From an uncultured Pseudanabaenaceae cyanobacterium (GTDB lineage Bacteria > Cyanobacteriota > Cyanobacteriia > PCC-9006 > JAAUQQ01), in assembly GCA_938015405.1 (NCBI GenBank), contig CALLPZ010000274.1:1-21201 (forward strand): a DNA stretch of 21,201 bases. Reading direction: 5' to 3'. Both the position numbers and the translations under genes were made by a program. A model generated the notes under the pieces. That model was not told the DNA's origin, did not search any database, and saw nothing but the letters and a program-made list of their open reading frames with translations. How positions within the stretch are numbered: position 1 is the stretch's first letter; each line of letters starts with the position of its first letter. This document shows, piece by piece, positions 1-9,000 of the stretch.

Positions 1-204
1 TGCCCCCACAAATCAGGTTTAGCCGGTGTTTGTCGCTGGGCCATTGCCAATCGTCAGCTTCCCCTAAAACGGAATGCTGCTGCACCTTGGCGCTTCCTCC
101 TGAAAGGCTCTAAAGTCTCCATCTGCCCCGCCTGGCTGCGAGGAAGCTTAGAACTACACCTCCAGCGCCGCCCCATACAACTCCGAGCAGCCACAGCCCA
201 TTGA
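1..204 (+). CDS. Probable 3' end of an unidentified protein (partial, 5' end outside window)
   Basis: The frame beginning at base 1 is open for 67 codons and ends at TGA 202-204; the frames starting at bases 2 and 3 close at about positions 20 and 113. The visible tail is basic and rich in Leu, Arg and Ala (for example NRQLPLKRNAAAPWRFLLK) and ends RAATAH. Its codons (many GCC, CTC, CGC, ATC) resemble those of the neighbouring genes, which is why I think it is a real gene end and not chance. No family is recognised and no domain is visible. There is no clear terminator in the following 150 bases. The minus-strand open frame across the same bases has biased composition and I treat it as a shadow. 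What is seen is only the open frame; that it is coding is an inference. Confidence 0.45.
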   Translation, partial: CPHKSGLAGVCRWAIANRQLPLKRNAAAPWRFLLKGSKVSICPAWLRGSLELHLQRRPIQLRAATAH

Positions 205-770
205 GAGGTCAACCTGTTCATGCCTGAAGGACTATGCATAAAGTCGCCAAAACCTGGAGCCTTACTCAAGATCTCCCGGAATAAGCGAAGGCAAGCAATC
301 CCAAAACCTTGCTGACCAACGATGGTAGAAGTGAATCAATTACTGGTAGGAGCGTTAGAAAAGTTGCATTTGTCTGACCGATTCCTAGGCTAAAGTAAAT
401 GTCAGTGTTCACCGCAAACTTACTAGAGCGGGCTCATTAGAATGAACCGTTTTCATGGAGGATATGGCCGAAGCGGAAAAGCCGAAAGATAAGTGATGTG
501 CTCATTCCCTCACTCAACACAGTGGGTCAGAATAGGAACACAGCAACAATGATGGCGGGCCCAAGGTGAGAAGTGGGTTCATTCGCAGCTCGTGGCAGCA
601 AATTGTCTCGAAAGGCGCTGAATTTTATTTACACTTGAGTTCGATTGTTCTTGTTCATTGACCCAAACGATATAGATCGCTCGTTTAGATCTACAGAGAG
701 TCAAAAACTGGTGAAACTTTCCGCATCTACGAATCAAAGCCGTTGGTCCATCAAGCGCTGGCAGGGCTTG
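205..770. other. Intergenic region, no confident gene
   Basis: This 566-bp gap lies between the partial first gene and the FecR-domain gene. It contains only very short open frames: 23 codons from ATG 322, 16 codons from ATG 442 and about 10 codons from the ATG near 465. None has a convincing ribosome binding site with proper spacing. A weak promoter-like pair, TTGCAT at 364-369 and TAGGCT at 386-391 with 16 bp between, could start a + strand transcript. No tRNA fold, riboswitch or HIP1 site was recognised. Confidence 0.5.
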
Positions 771-1598
771 ATGGGACGGCGTTCGTTTGTGCTTATTTTT
801 TTGGCTGCGGCCTTGGCCTGCGTGGCATTCCGCCCAGTCTTGGCCCAAGCCCATTCTGTCGGCTGGTTAGAAGTGCGCCAAACCCAAGGGCGGGTCATCA
901 TCACCAGCAGTCCTCCCAAAATGGCAAAGGTGGGTGATCGCCTGTCTAAAATCGGCGATTCTCTAGAAACCGGAGCCAATTCCTCCGCCATTTTGATCCT
1001 CGACCGAGGCATTGGCACCATCAATGTCGCAGAGAAGACGAACCTGCGCATCCGCCGCCTGGCAAGACTCCGCAGCGGCGCTAGGGTCACGACACTGAAT
1101 CTAGACCAAGGCCAGGTTCGCCTCAACGTTAGAAAATTCAATAATCCAGAAAGCCGCCTGGAAATTAAAAGCCCTGCCGGAGTGGCGGCAGTCAGAGGAA
1201 CCGAATACGGAATTTCCCTCAGCAAAGATGGTCGCATGGTCGTAGCGACAGAGTCTGGCCTCGTAACAGCCGCCGCCTTGGGTAGGACAGTGTACTTGGA
1301 GCCCGATTTTGGTTCACGTCTCCGCCCCAGCCAGCTCCCCTCCCCTCCCCGGCTGATCGATCACGAGCTTTGGATCAAGCTGGACGGCACCGAAATTAAT
1401 GGCCGCCAAATCTATGTCAGTGGAGAGGTTGACCCTCTCAATTCTGTTAGCATCGGCGACAATGAGATCGTTATCGATGACAATGGTCGCTTCGAAGCAA
1501 CTATTCCTTTACCCAATTCGACCTCCCTCTTCGATTTTGAAATCGAAGTCAGTAACGCCCTAGGCGAGAACCGTCAACATTCTCTGGTTGCTTGGTAG
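771..1598 (+). CDS. Secreted FecR-domain protein with C-terminal Ig-like module
   Basis: A 275-residue protein predicted to be exported. I chose ATG 771 because it gives a clean signal peptide (MGRRSFVLIFLAAALACV... ending VLAQA, cleavage near residue 27); the longer frame from TTG 645 would place 42 polar residues before it. Residues about 30-180 match the FecR domain pattern (PF04773): a conserved run with LDQGQVRLNV near 111-120, then SPAGVAAVRGTEYGI at 134-148 and an ATESGLV segment. Residues about 205-270 look like a small beta-rich, Ig-like module (VSGEVDPLNSVSIGD, then DDNGRFEATIPLP), of the kind seen in Glucodextran_B-type domains. There is no ECF sigma factor or TonB receptor beside it, so classical iron-transport signalling is not supported; many cyanobacterial FecR-domain proteins are free-standing and of unknown role. 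Its stop lies 3 bp from the stop of the convergent kinase gene. Confidence 0.8.
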   Translation: MGRRSFVLIFLAAALACVAFRPVLAQAHSVGWLEVRQTQGRVIITSSPPKMAKVGDRLSKIGDSLETGANSSAILILDRGIGTINVAEKTNLRIRRLARLRSGARVTTLNLDQGQVRLNVRKFNNPESRLEIKSPAGVAAVRGTEYGISLSKDGRMVVATESGLVTAAALGRTVYLEPDFGSRLRPSQLPSPPRLIDHELWIKLDGTEINGRQIYVSGEVDPLNSVSIGDNEIVIDDNGRFEATIPLPNSTSLFDFEIEVSNALGENRQHSLVAW

Positions 1599-1601
1599 AG
1601 G

Positions 1602-2273
1602 CTATAACCAATGCTCACAAACCAACCAAGCCAGCCCAGCGGCTCCCAAGGGAACCGTCAAGTTGTCAATTCCTAGGGGGGAAAACGACTCTAGCAAGGC
1701 AGCAACCAGACCGACTCCCAATGCCAATAGCAGCCCAGGCCAGACTGGAGCTGTTCCCGTGGCGATTAATAACAGGGCCACGATTGCACCGCTCACCAGC
1801 GCCATGGTCAAGCTCCCCTCCCAACTTTTTTTCATCCCGGCCAACTCGTAGCCATGGCGACCCCAGGCACGACCCACCAGGCCCGCCAAACCATCCCCCC
1901 AAGTCATAACTAAAATCCCCAAGGCCGCAAACTGAGGCTGGGCCAGAGGCCAGAACCAAGCCACCAGCAGGCCAATACTCACGGCATAGAAAAATGTGCC
2001 AAAACTACGACGCCCCACACTGTTGATCCCAGGCAACAACGGCAACATGTAGGACAGCAAGGCTACGCCCGAGAAAAACAAGCTCGCTGTAATCCCGACC
2101 CAAGCCGGAATATTCAAGGCCCAGGCCAGCAGAATAATATTGCCCGTGCCAATGTGAACAGCCTTGCGGGTCCATTCCGTTTGGCGATTCGGCCGTTGAT
2201 CCAAGCCCCAAGCCACGGCTCCCACTAATGCCAACCAGGCCGCCGCGATCGCTAACTTGAGACCCAGGGCCAT
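1602..2273 (-). CDS. Phytol kinase-like (diacylglycerol/polyprenol kinase family) membrane protein
   Basis: A hydrophobic protein of 223 residues with about six membrane segments. It matches the CTP-dependent polyprenol/phytol kinase family (VTE5, dolichol kinase, CdsA-like). Visible signatures are RKAVHIGTG at 36-44, VGRRSFGTFFYA at 86-97, the acidic motif WGDGLAGLVGRAWGRH at 125-140, KKSWEGSLTM at 148-157, and the near-terminal ESFSPLGIDNLTVPL at 195-209. Members phosphorylate phytol released from chlorophyll so it can re-enter tocopherol and chlorophyll synthesis, or phosphorylate farnesol. Which alcohol is used here is inference; phytol is most likely in a cyanobacterium. ATG 2273 is preferred; a TTG at 2294 would add seven residues, and neither start has a clear Shine-Dalgarno. 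The gene is divergent from pyrG and converges on the FecR gene with 3 bp between stops. Confidence 0.82.
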   Translation of the reverse strand: MALGLKLAIAAAWLALVGAVAWGLDQRPNRQTEWTRKAVHIGTGNIILLAWALNIPAWVGITASLFFSGVALLSYMLPLLPGINSVGRRSFGTFFYAVSIGLLVAWFWPLAQPQFAALGILVMTWGDGLAGLVGRAWGRHGYELAGMKKSWEGSLTMALVSGAIVALLLIATGTAPVWPGLLLALGVGLVAALLESFSPLGIDNLTVPLGAAGLAWLVCEHWL

Positions 2274-2374
2274 GACCAAACCATCCGCTATCAAAACGTC
2301 TTGAACTCATTACGAAGCAGCGACCCCTGGCAGATCAGAGAAGATCGCCCAAAATCAACTTGTTCCCCCAATAA

Positions 2375-2582
2375 CTCTCGTTAATTAGAGCGTCAAAAGA
2401 CGCGAGGGACCAGAAAGATGATGCTATCCTATCCCCTGGTAGGGACAGCAAGAAAACGCTCGACATCACAGTCAAACCAGATCGCAACTCCATGGGCGAA
2501 AAGCTATCTCGGGGCTGGCTCGAAGTCGATGTTAACGGTCAGTTTGACGACACAAAACGTCCGTTCTTCGCCCGTTGTATAA
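2375..2582 (+). other. Uncalled protein-like open frame in the pyrG leader (possible small gene or remnant)
   Basis: After the in-frame TAA at 2372-2374 this frame stays open for 68 codons to TAA 2580-2582, 44 bp before the pyrG ribosome binding site. The translated sequence is protein-like, with mixed charged, aromatic and aliphatic residues (segments KTLDITVKPDRN, GWLEVDVNGQFDDTKRPFF, ARCISQY). The only ATG is at 2492, giving 33 residues without a visible Shine-Dalgarno; there is no ATG, GTG or TTG earlier in the frame. Two ATGs at 2418 and 2421 lie in a neighbouring frame, so a frameshifted or decayed gene is possible. A hairpin GCGTC-AAAA-GACGC (2390-2403) lies in the 5' part. I recognise no family. 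It could be a small protein cotranscribed with pyrG, a pseudogene fragment, or chance. Confidence 0.35.
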
Positions 2583-2625
2583 GCCAGTATTAAGCGGAGT
2601 TGGGGAGCACCAAACCCCAACTCCT

Positions 2626-2630
2626 AGGAG
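2626..2630 (+). promoter_or_regulatory. Ribosome binding site of pyrG
   Basis: AGGAG at 2626-2630 sits 8 bases before ATG 2639. It selects this ATG over the upstream in-frame TTG at 2600 and agrees with the usual family N-terminus MTKFIFVTGG. Confidence 0.85.
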
Positions 2631-2638
2631 TTCGAGTG

Positions 2639-4312
2639 ATGACAAAATTTATCTTTGTAACCGGTGGTGTAGTTTCCAGCATCGGTAAGGGCATCGTGGC
2701 TGCCAGCCTCGGAAGGCTACTAAAATCCCGGGACTATTCTGTTTCAATCCTGAAGCTGGATCCTTACATCAATGTTGATCCGGGCACCATGAGCCCCTTC
2801 CAGCATGGTGAAGTTTTTGTCACCGAAGATGGTGCTGAAACAGATTTGGACCTCGGTCACTACGAGCGATTTACGGACACTTCCATGTCCCGCCTCAATA
2901 GCGTAACCACAGGCTCCATTTACCAAGCCGTGATTAACAAGGAGCGACGCGGCGACTACGAAGGTCGCACGGTTCAGGTCATTCCCCACATCACCACAGA
3001 AATTAAAGAACGCATCCATCGGGTGGCCCGAAATACCAATCCCGATGTAGTGCTCGTCGAAATTGGTGGCACCGTCGGTGACATTGAATCCTTGCCCTTT
3101 ATGGAAGCCATTCGTCAGTTCCGCAAGGATGTGGGCCGGGGTGAAGCGATCTTTATGCATGTGACCCTGCTCCCCTGGATTCCTGCGGCTGGGGAAATGA
3201 AGACCAAGCCAACGCAGCACTCTGTAAAAGAATTGCGTTCCATCGGTATTCAGCCTGATATTTTGATCTGCCGCTGCGATCGCCCTCTCCAGCCCGGCAT
3301 CAAAGCTAAAGTCTCCGATTTCTGTGACGTCCCCGAAGATGCGGTCATCACCGCTCAGGATGCCAGCACGATTTACGAAGTCCCCCTGATTGTGGAGCGG
3401 GAAGGCTTGGCCCACCAAGTGCTGGATCTGTTGCAACTCGAACAGCGCGAGCCCGATCTTGCAAGCTGGGAAGACTGGGTCAATCGTCTGAGCCAACCTG
3501 GCCCGACCCTAACCATTGCGCTGGTGGGTAAATATGTTCAGCTCAATGATGCCTATCTCTCCGTCGTCGAATCCCTGGGCCATGCTGCCGCCAGCCAACG
3601 CTGCGGTATCAACCTACGCTGGGTGAACGCCGAGGATGTAGAAGCTGAAGGCGCAGAGAAATTCCTCAAGGATGTGGCTGCCGTTGTGGTTCCTGGTGGA
3701 TTTGGCACCCGGGGCGTAAACGGCAAGGTCAAAGCCATTCAATATGCCCGTGAGCAGAAAATCCCCTTCCTCGGACTCTGCCTCGGCATGCAATGTGCCG
3801 TCCTGGACTGGGCTCGCAACGTCGCCAAGCTGGACGATGCCAACAGCTCCGAATTTAACGAGATCACTCCCCATCCTGTAATCCATCTCCTGCCTGAGCA
3901 AGAGGATGTCGTGGATCGAGGTGGCACCATGCGACTGGGCCTCTACCCCTGTCGCGTTGCCCCGGACACTCTAGCCTCAGAGCTTTACCAAGATGAGGTG
4001 ATCTATGAGCGTCACCGCCACCGCTACGAGTTCAACAATGCCTATCGCACCCTGTTCCTCGATACGGATTACAACATCAGCGGCACATCTCCCGATGGTC
4101 GCTTGGTGGAGATGGTGGAATATCGCAAACATCCCTTCTTCATTGCCTGCCAGTTCCACCCTGAATTTCTATCCCGCCCCAACAAGCCCCATCCCTTGTT
4201 CCGGGGTCTCATTACGGCTGCCCTAGATGGCAGGAAGCAAAGCTCAGAAGCGACGCCTGCCATTGCAGAACCCACGCCTCTGCCTATGACAGCGGCTGAA
4301 GTCTCCGAGTAA
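2639..4312 (+). CDS. pyrG: CTP synthase (glutamine-hydrolysing)
   Basis: Cytosolic enzyme of 557 residues that converts UTP, ATP and glutamine to CTP, the last step of pyrimidine nucleotide synthesis. The N-terminal amidoligase domain (about 1-270) begins MTKFIFVTGGVVSSIGKG with the P-loop-like SSIGKG, followed by DPYINVDPGTMSPFQHGEVF and EIGGTVGDIES. The C-terminal class I glutamine amidotransferase domain (about 290-530) has GGFGTRG at 354-360, the nucleophile Cys381 in FLGLCLGMQ, and the catalytic pair His507/Glu509 in QFHPEF. All key residues are present and length is normal (E. coli about 545). A low-complexity Pro/Ala/Glu tail follows residue 530. The start is fixed by AGGAG 8 bases upstream. 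The last 29 bp overlap the end of the convergent HD-domain gene. CTP made here would also feed CTP-dependent kinases such as the divergent upstream gene, but that link is only suggestive. Confidence 0.98.
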   Translation: MTKFIFVTGGVVSSIGKGIVAASLGRLLKSRDYSVSILKLDPYINVDPGTMSPFQHGEVFVTEDGAETDLDLGHYERFTDTSMSRLNSVTTGSIYQAVINKERRGDYEGRTVQVIPHITTEIKERIHRVARNTNPDVVLVEIGGTVGDIESLPFMEAIRQFRKDVGRGEAIFMHVTLLPWIPAAGEMKTKPTQHSVKELRSIGIQPDILICRCDRPLQPGIKAKVSDFCDVPEDAVITAQDASTIYEVPLIVEREGLAHQVLDLLQLEQREPDLASWEDWVNRLSQPGPTLTIALVGKYVQLNDAYLSVVESLGHAAASQRCGINLRWVNAEDVEAEGAEKFLKDVAAVVVPGGFGTRGVNGKVKAIQYAREQKIPFLGLCLGMQCAVLDWARNVAKLDDANSSEFNEITPHPVIHLLPEQEDVVDRGGTMRLGLYPCRVAPDTLASELYQDEVIYERHRHRYEFNNAYRTLFLDTDYNISGTSPDGRLVEMVEYRKHPFFIACQFHPEFLSRPNKPHPLFRGLITAALDGRKQSSEATPAIAEPTPLPMTAAEVSE

Positions 4313-5624
4313 TCGCTTGAACCACCTTGGCCTCACATTGGCCAAGGAATTCATCGGGACCAATGCGCTCTTCAAACAGCGCATTGGCTTGGTGCCTTAA
4401 CTGGTCAATGCGCTCAAAACCCACGGCTCGAATCAAAAAGGCGGCAAGGGGAGAATGTCGCAAATCAAAATTGCAAACGCCATGGCGTCCTTGCTCAGCT
4501 ACCTGAAGTACCTGACTTTGGGTCACGGTTGTCAGGGGGTGACTCAGATTCCAGCGACCAAAGATTTCGGTCCAAGGGGGGTCACTAAAGTGGCGAGCCA
4601 TCCAATCTGCCATGGGTCCCTCACCCTGGTAGTAGGGGGCGATCGCTTCTAACAATGCGATCGCCACAATCTTTGTTTTCAGATAGAGCTGAGCAACCGA
4701 CAGATTTTGTTGAGCCCGCCGCTCCCAAGTCTGGCAAGTGGCATTGTCCGGATAATGACGGAACTGCTGAAAAACAGAGCCTGCTTTCAAATCCTGGAGA
4801 AAGGCTTCCATGCGTTCCAGGGCCTTGCGATAGTCCTGCACGCTGTAATGCATCGGATCTCGCAAAGCGGGATTGAACTCCGGCAGCAACAGCCAAGTTT
4901 TATCCAGGAAAACGGCTGGATCCACCGTGGCAAAACTATCCACATCACGGTTGGCAAAAGCCACGGCTCGATGGATTGCCCGGATTATCGTGGCATCATC
5001 CAAACCCAACTCAAACAATTGATTTGCCGATTGAAGACGCTGCCACAACAACTCAGAAGGATTGATATCAGCCGGGGCTCCCAATCTTCCTCGGAAGGGA
5101 ATGCTAGCCTCAATCGCCACGACAATCTGGGCCAATTGACCCAAATCCAGAAACGACTCTAGGCAGCGAACAGCCAACAACGCACTCAAAAATTCATTGT
5201 GCTGGCTGGCAAGCTGAGGGGTGACCTCTTGATAGCCAAAGAGATGAGCCACCAGAGCAATACTGCGCTGTCGCTGGAATGCACTCACCCCTTGCAGATA
5301 AAGCTGATTATTTCGTTGAAGCAAATAGGGTCTTAGAACATCTTGCACAGAAGGCTCTAAGCCATCATCCACCTGCACATAAACTGCATCGTGAAACAGA
5401 GCAGCCAAGGTGTGGATGGCATCGCCCCCTTCACTCAATCTCAGGACATGGTCCGCATTGTGGAACAGGCGAGTGTGGCGACTCACCGTTGACCAAATGA
5501 GCCGAGCACATCGTTCCACCTCCGGAAGAGAAGGATGCGCATTGAGCTGCTGCAGTGCCCAGCCTAGCTGAGATCTACATTGAGCCTTTTCCGTAAGTTG
5601 TTGCTGCGCACTATCGCGGAACAT
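4284..5624 (-). CDS. HD-domain protein (predicted metal-dependent phosphohydrolase) with uncharacterised C-terminal half
   Basis: A soluble protein of 446 residues. The N-terminal part (about 30-200) has HD-superfamily features: RHTRLFHNADHVLRL with His55 and His59, and HTLAALFHDAVY with His71 and the His78-Asp79 doublet. The spacing resembles the small predicted metal-dependent HD hydrolases of the COG4339 type (FHNxxH ... FHD). The C-terminal part (about 215-446) is helical, rich in Gln, Leu and Ala, and matches nothing I know (YSVQDYRKALERMEAFLQDL; YLKTKIVAIALLEAIAPYY). Substrate is unknown; HD proteins often hydrolyse nucleotides or phosphoesters. ATG 5624 is preceded by GGGA at a usable distance. 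The stop lies inside the pyrG 3' end, giving a 29-bp tail-to-tail overlap. Long HD proteins with such a tail appear to be a cyanobacterial type, but that is from general knowledge and was not searched. Confidence 0.75.
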   Translation of the reverse strand: MFRDSAQQQLTEKAQCRSQLGWALQQLNAHPSLPEVERCARLIWSTVSRHTRLFHNADHVLRLSEGGDAIHTLAALFHDAVYVQVDDGLEPSVQDVLRPYLLQRNNQLYLQGVSAFQRQRSIALVAHLFGYQEVTPQLASQHNEFLSALLAVRCLESFLDLGQLAQIVVAIEASIPFRGRLGAPADINPSELLWQRLQSANQLFELGLDDATIIRAIHRAVAFANRDVDSFATVDPAVFLDKTWLLLPEFNPALRDPMHYSVQDYRKALERMEAFLQDLKAGSVFQQFRHYPDNATCQTWERRAQQNLSVAQLYLKTKIVAIALLEAIAPYYQGEGPMADWMARHFSDPPWTEIFGRWNLSHPLTTVTQSQVLQVAEQGRHGVCNFDLRHSPLAAFLIRAVGFERIDQLRHQANALFEERIGPDEFLGQCEAKVVQAITRRLQPLS

Positions 5625-6050
5625 GATGTTTCCCAGACAAACCGGTCTATTGATCTACCCCTATATCAACTCCAGCAAAGGCCATATATATTTGACCCTA
5701 ACTAAGCTTTTGATACAGCACTCGCAGCACCAAAAAATGACGAATTGAGGTAGTGAATTAGAACTACAAGGTCTAGGAGGATGATTTTCTGAAAACCAGA
5801 GAAGTCTTTATACAAGACACTTTCAGGCATATTTTCAAGCAACAGCTCAAAAATAAAACCCAATTTCCCTGCGATATTTTACGCACGTTTCCGTGCCTTC
5901 ATCGATCCAGTAGTAAGTCAATAATACTACCTGAATCAAAATACTCACTGAAATTACGCAGCCACACAAAAACCACACAAAAGCAGCTCGCTTAACAGCG
6001 ATCGCCTTAAAATTACAGCTTTACTCAATAGGTTCAACTATCTAGCTGTG
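5625..6050. other. AT-rich intergenic region, no gene seen
   Basis: This gap lies between the start of the HD-domain gene and the stop of the UPF0182 gene, both on the minus strand. It must hold the HD gene promoter. It contains a HIP1 octamer near 5998, a small stem GCACG-TTTC-CGTGC at 5883-5896 (on the minus strand a GAAA-loop hairpin about 155 bp past the UPF0182 stop, without a T-run), and an imperfect dyad GTAGTA/TACTAC at 5910-5930. An AGGAGG near 5774 is followed at once by an ATG that reaches a stop after three codons, so it is not a gene. Confidence 0.5.
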
Positions 6051-9000
6051 CTAAGGAGTCGTGACTGCTGGCAAGCTCAAGCTTGGATCCTCGGGATCAC
6101 CAATTTCAGTCGTGATCGGCTGGCTAAGATCCAAGCTCGCTGCCCCTGGCACATCAGAAAAGTCAGGCTGAGTCTCTATTTTCGCAGTCAACTCATCCGC
6201 AACCTCTGGGTCAAACAACAGTTCTAGCCCCTGGTTCAGGTCCTCTTCCATGACAATACGATTGCCATAGGCCACAATGACGCGAATCAACGTCGGAATA
6301 CTATTGCGCTCGGCTTCCAAATACAGCGGCTCCACATAAAGCAAGGACTGCTCAATGGGGATGACCAGAAGATTGCCCTGAATCACACGAGAGCCCTGAC
6401 GATTCCACAGGGAGATGAGTTGGGAAATGCTGGGGTCTTGATTAATCCGAGCTTCAATTTGTTCAGGGCCATAAACCAAACGCTGCTTTGGGAATTGGTA
6501 GAGCAGCAACTTGCCATAATTGTCCCCATCGGAACGGCCAGCCAGCCAAGCGATCAAATTATTGCGGCGCACCGGAGTGAAGGGATGCAAGAGCACAAAC
6601 TCCTCTTGATCCTCCGTGGGCAGTCGCATGGTGAGGTAATAGGGCTCCACCGCCTGGGGTTCATTGGCATAGATCTCCTGGGGCACCTGCCATTGGTCCT
6701 CACGGTTGTAGAACAGCTTGGCATCGGTCATGTGGTAGGTCAGCAACCGCTCCGATTGCACATCAAACAGATCAATGGGATAGCGGATGTGGCTACGCAG
6801 GGAATCCGGCATGGCAGCCAAGGGCTCTAAGAGGCCTGGGAAAATACGCTCCCAGGTTTGAATAATGGGGTCATCCCCATCGGCCACATATAGGTGCATT
6901 GAACCGTTGTAGGCATCAACAACGACCTTGACGGAGTTGCGAATGTAATTGAAAGGATGATCACCTGGATCGGAATAGGGATAGCGCTCGCTAGTGGTAT
7001 AGGCATCCACAATCCAGTAAAGCTTGCTGGGATTTTCTTCCACTCCCTCTCCTTGGGGATCCGCAATCACCAAATAGGGATCCGCATCGTATCTAAGGAA
7101 GGGTGCAATGGATTGAATACGGTTTTTGATATTGCGGCGAAACAGCAACTTCGTATCGGGGGTGAAGTTGCGAGTCAGGGCCATCTGCCAGTCTCGCAAA
7201 TACAGCGCAAAGGTCCAGCGACGCAGGGTATTGCCCAGGGAAATACCTCCCCGACCGTCGTAAACGTTTTCGGCATTATTATTGCCGCTGGGATAGTCCA
7301 ATTCCTTATTGCGGGTCGAGGTCATCACATAGGTGTTAGTGAGACCGCCGTAATAAATCCGAGGTGAACCAATGGGAATATTTTCCCGCACTTCTTGCTC
7401 ACTAATTCCCAGGGCATCGCTGCCCTGCAAGGTAATATTTGCACCGATATCTTTGACAAAATAGTTCGGCAGGCCCCCTCCGCCCACGGTGTTCACTGGA
7501 CTGAGGGTAAACCCATAGCCATGGGTGTAAACCAAATGCTTATTGACCCAGGTTTTAGCCGCCTCAGGAACCGCCTCGTAATCCAGCTCGCGAGCAGCCA
7601 CAATCACTTGCTGATTGGCGCTGCTGTCATCTTGAAGCTGATAGCGGTCAATATCCGCATCGGGAAAGCTGTAATAGAGACGAATTTGCTGAAGTTGCCG
7701 ATTGGCCAGCAGCAAAGGCCTTGGGTCCCAAAAGCGCACATTGTCTAAGGTGCCGCGATTACTCTCCAAATCAGCCAGCGTCAGATTATCGGTGGGGTCA
7801 AAGGTCTTAACTTCAACATCTTCTAGGTCAAAGGCTTGGCGACTGGCATCAATGGCCCGAGAAATATAGGACCGTTCTCGCTCAAATTCATTGGGCAAGA
7901 CCACAAGTTTCTGCACCACTGCCGGTAAGGCATTGCCCACCACCAACACCAACAAGATGTAGCCAATCCCCAAATCTAAGAAGGGGTGAACCACAAAAAA
8001 TTCCAATGCCTTGGAACGGGGACGGCGTCGGCGCTCTTTTTTAAATGCAGAACGCTGGTGTAAGCTGCGAAACCGCCAATTCTTAAAGGTCCAGCCCCCC
8101 GCACGAAACAACAAGCCCAGGGAAATCAGACTGGCTAGCAAGGTTAAGGCAACATCCACGGGCAATTGCACCGTGACATCGGTATAGCTAGCTCCAAAAA
8201 AGCTGCTATTGCGTTGGCTATATAGGCGCGCATAGCGAGACAGCCAGTGGCTCAGGGCCACAGTGGCCATAAAGCCACCACCTAAGCCATATAGATGATG
8301 CTGCTGGGCCGACGAGAAGCCGCGAAATAAGCCCCGAGTCAGGCTTCCATCGCCAGCAATGTAGAGAATCACGACGGCCAGCAGGGTGAACAGCAACAAT
8401 CCCACTAGCCAGAATCGCAGCAGCTCCAACAGGGGCAGGGTAAAAATATAAAAGCTAATATCCTGGCCAAATTGAGCATCGTCTAGGCCAAAAGCCGTGG
8501 GATAAAACGCTGGCAGAATGCTCATCCACTGGTTGGATAGCACCATGGCAAAAGCAATACAGAGCACCACAGCCTCTGCAATCAGCGTGGCCCAAGGCGC
8601 AGTCACCAGTAGCGCAACAGAGCCCAGTAGCGGCAACCACTGCCAAGGTTGTCGAAACAGTCGCAGAAGATCTTGCCCCAGGGTGTAGATATCAAACTGC
8701 AAGGGCAGGGGAGGGCGCTGCTGCAGAAGAACCTCACCGTGATGCCAGCTATACCAAAGGTCCAAACCATGGTGATACAGCAAAACAGAGAGCAACAGCC
8801 CCAAGCCAATCACCGTGGCCATGAGATTGCGCAGGCCCATGGGGCCAAAGCCATAGACTTGGGCGGGCTGACTTGTATTTTGCTGAGTTTGGTCAATCAG
8901 GGGTAAATGGAGAGGGTTCACCGCTTCATCGGACTGGGGTTTGGCCAGACGATGGGCCAGTTGGAAGTTAAACCCAATAAACCCAGCCGATCCCACTAGA

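Noticed and set aside
54..269. 71-residue minus-strand open frame
   Set aside because: Composition is Arg/Met/Ser-heavy with no family resemblance, and it is antisense to the more protein-like + strand frame ending at 204.
322..498. Short + strand open frames (23 codons from ATG 322; 16 codons from ATG 442; about 10 codons near 465)
   Set aside because: Very short, without properly spaced ribosome binding sites. The GGAGG near 455 is too close to its ATG, and nothing points to a peptide family.
645..770. Longer start (TTG 645) for the FecR-domain protein
   Set aside because: It would bury the clear signal peptide behind 42 polar residues.
2744..3496. 250-codon minus-strand open frame inside pyrG
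   Set aside because: It is exactly antisense to highly conserved CTP synthase sequence and resembles no protein; a codon-bias shadow.
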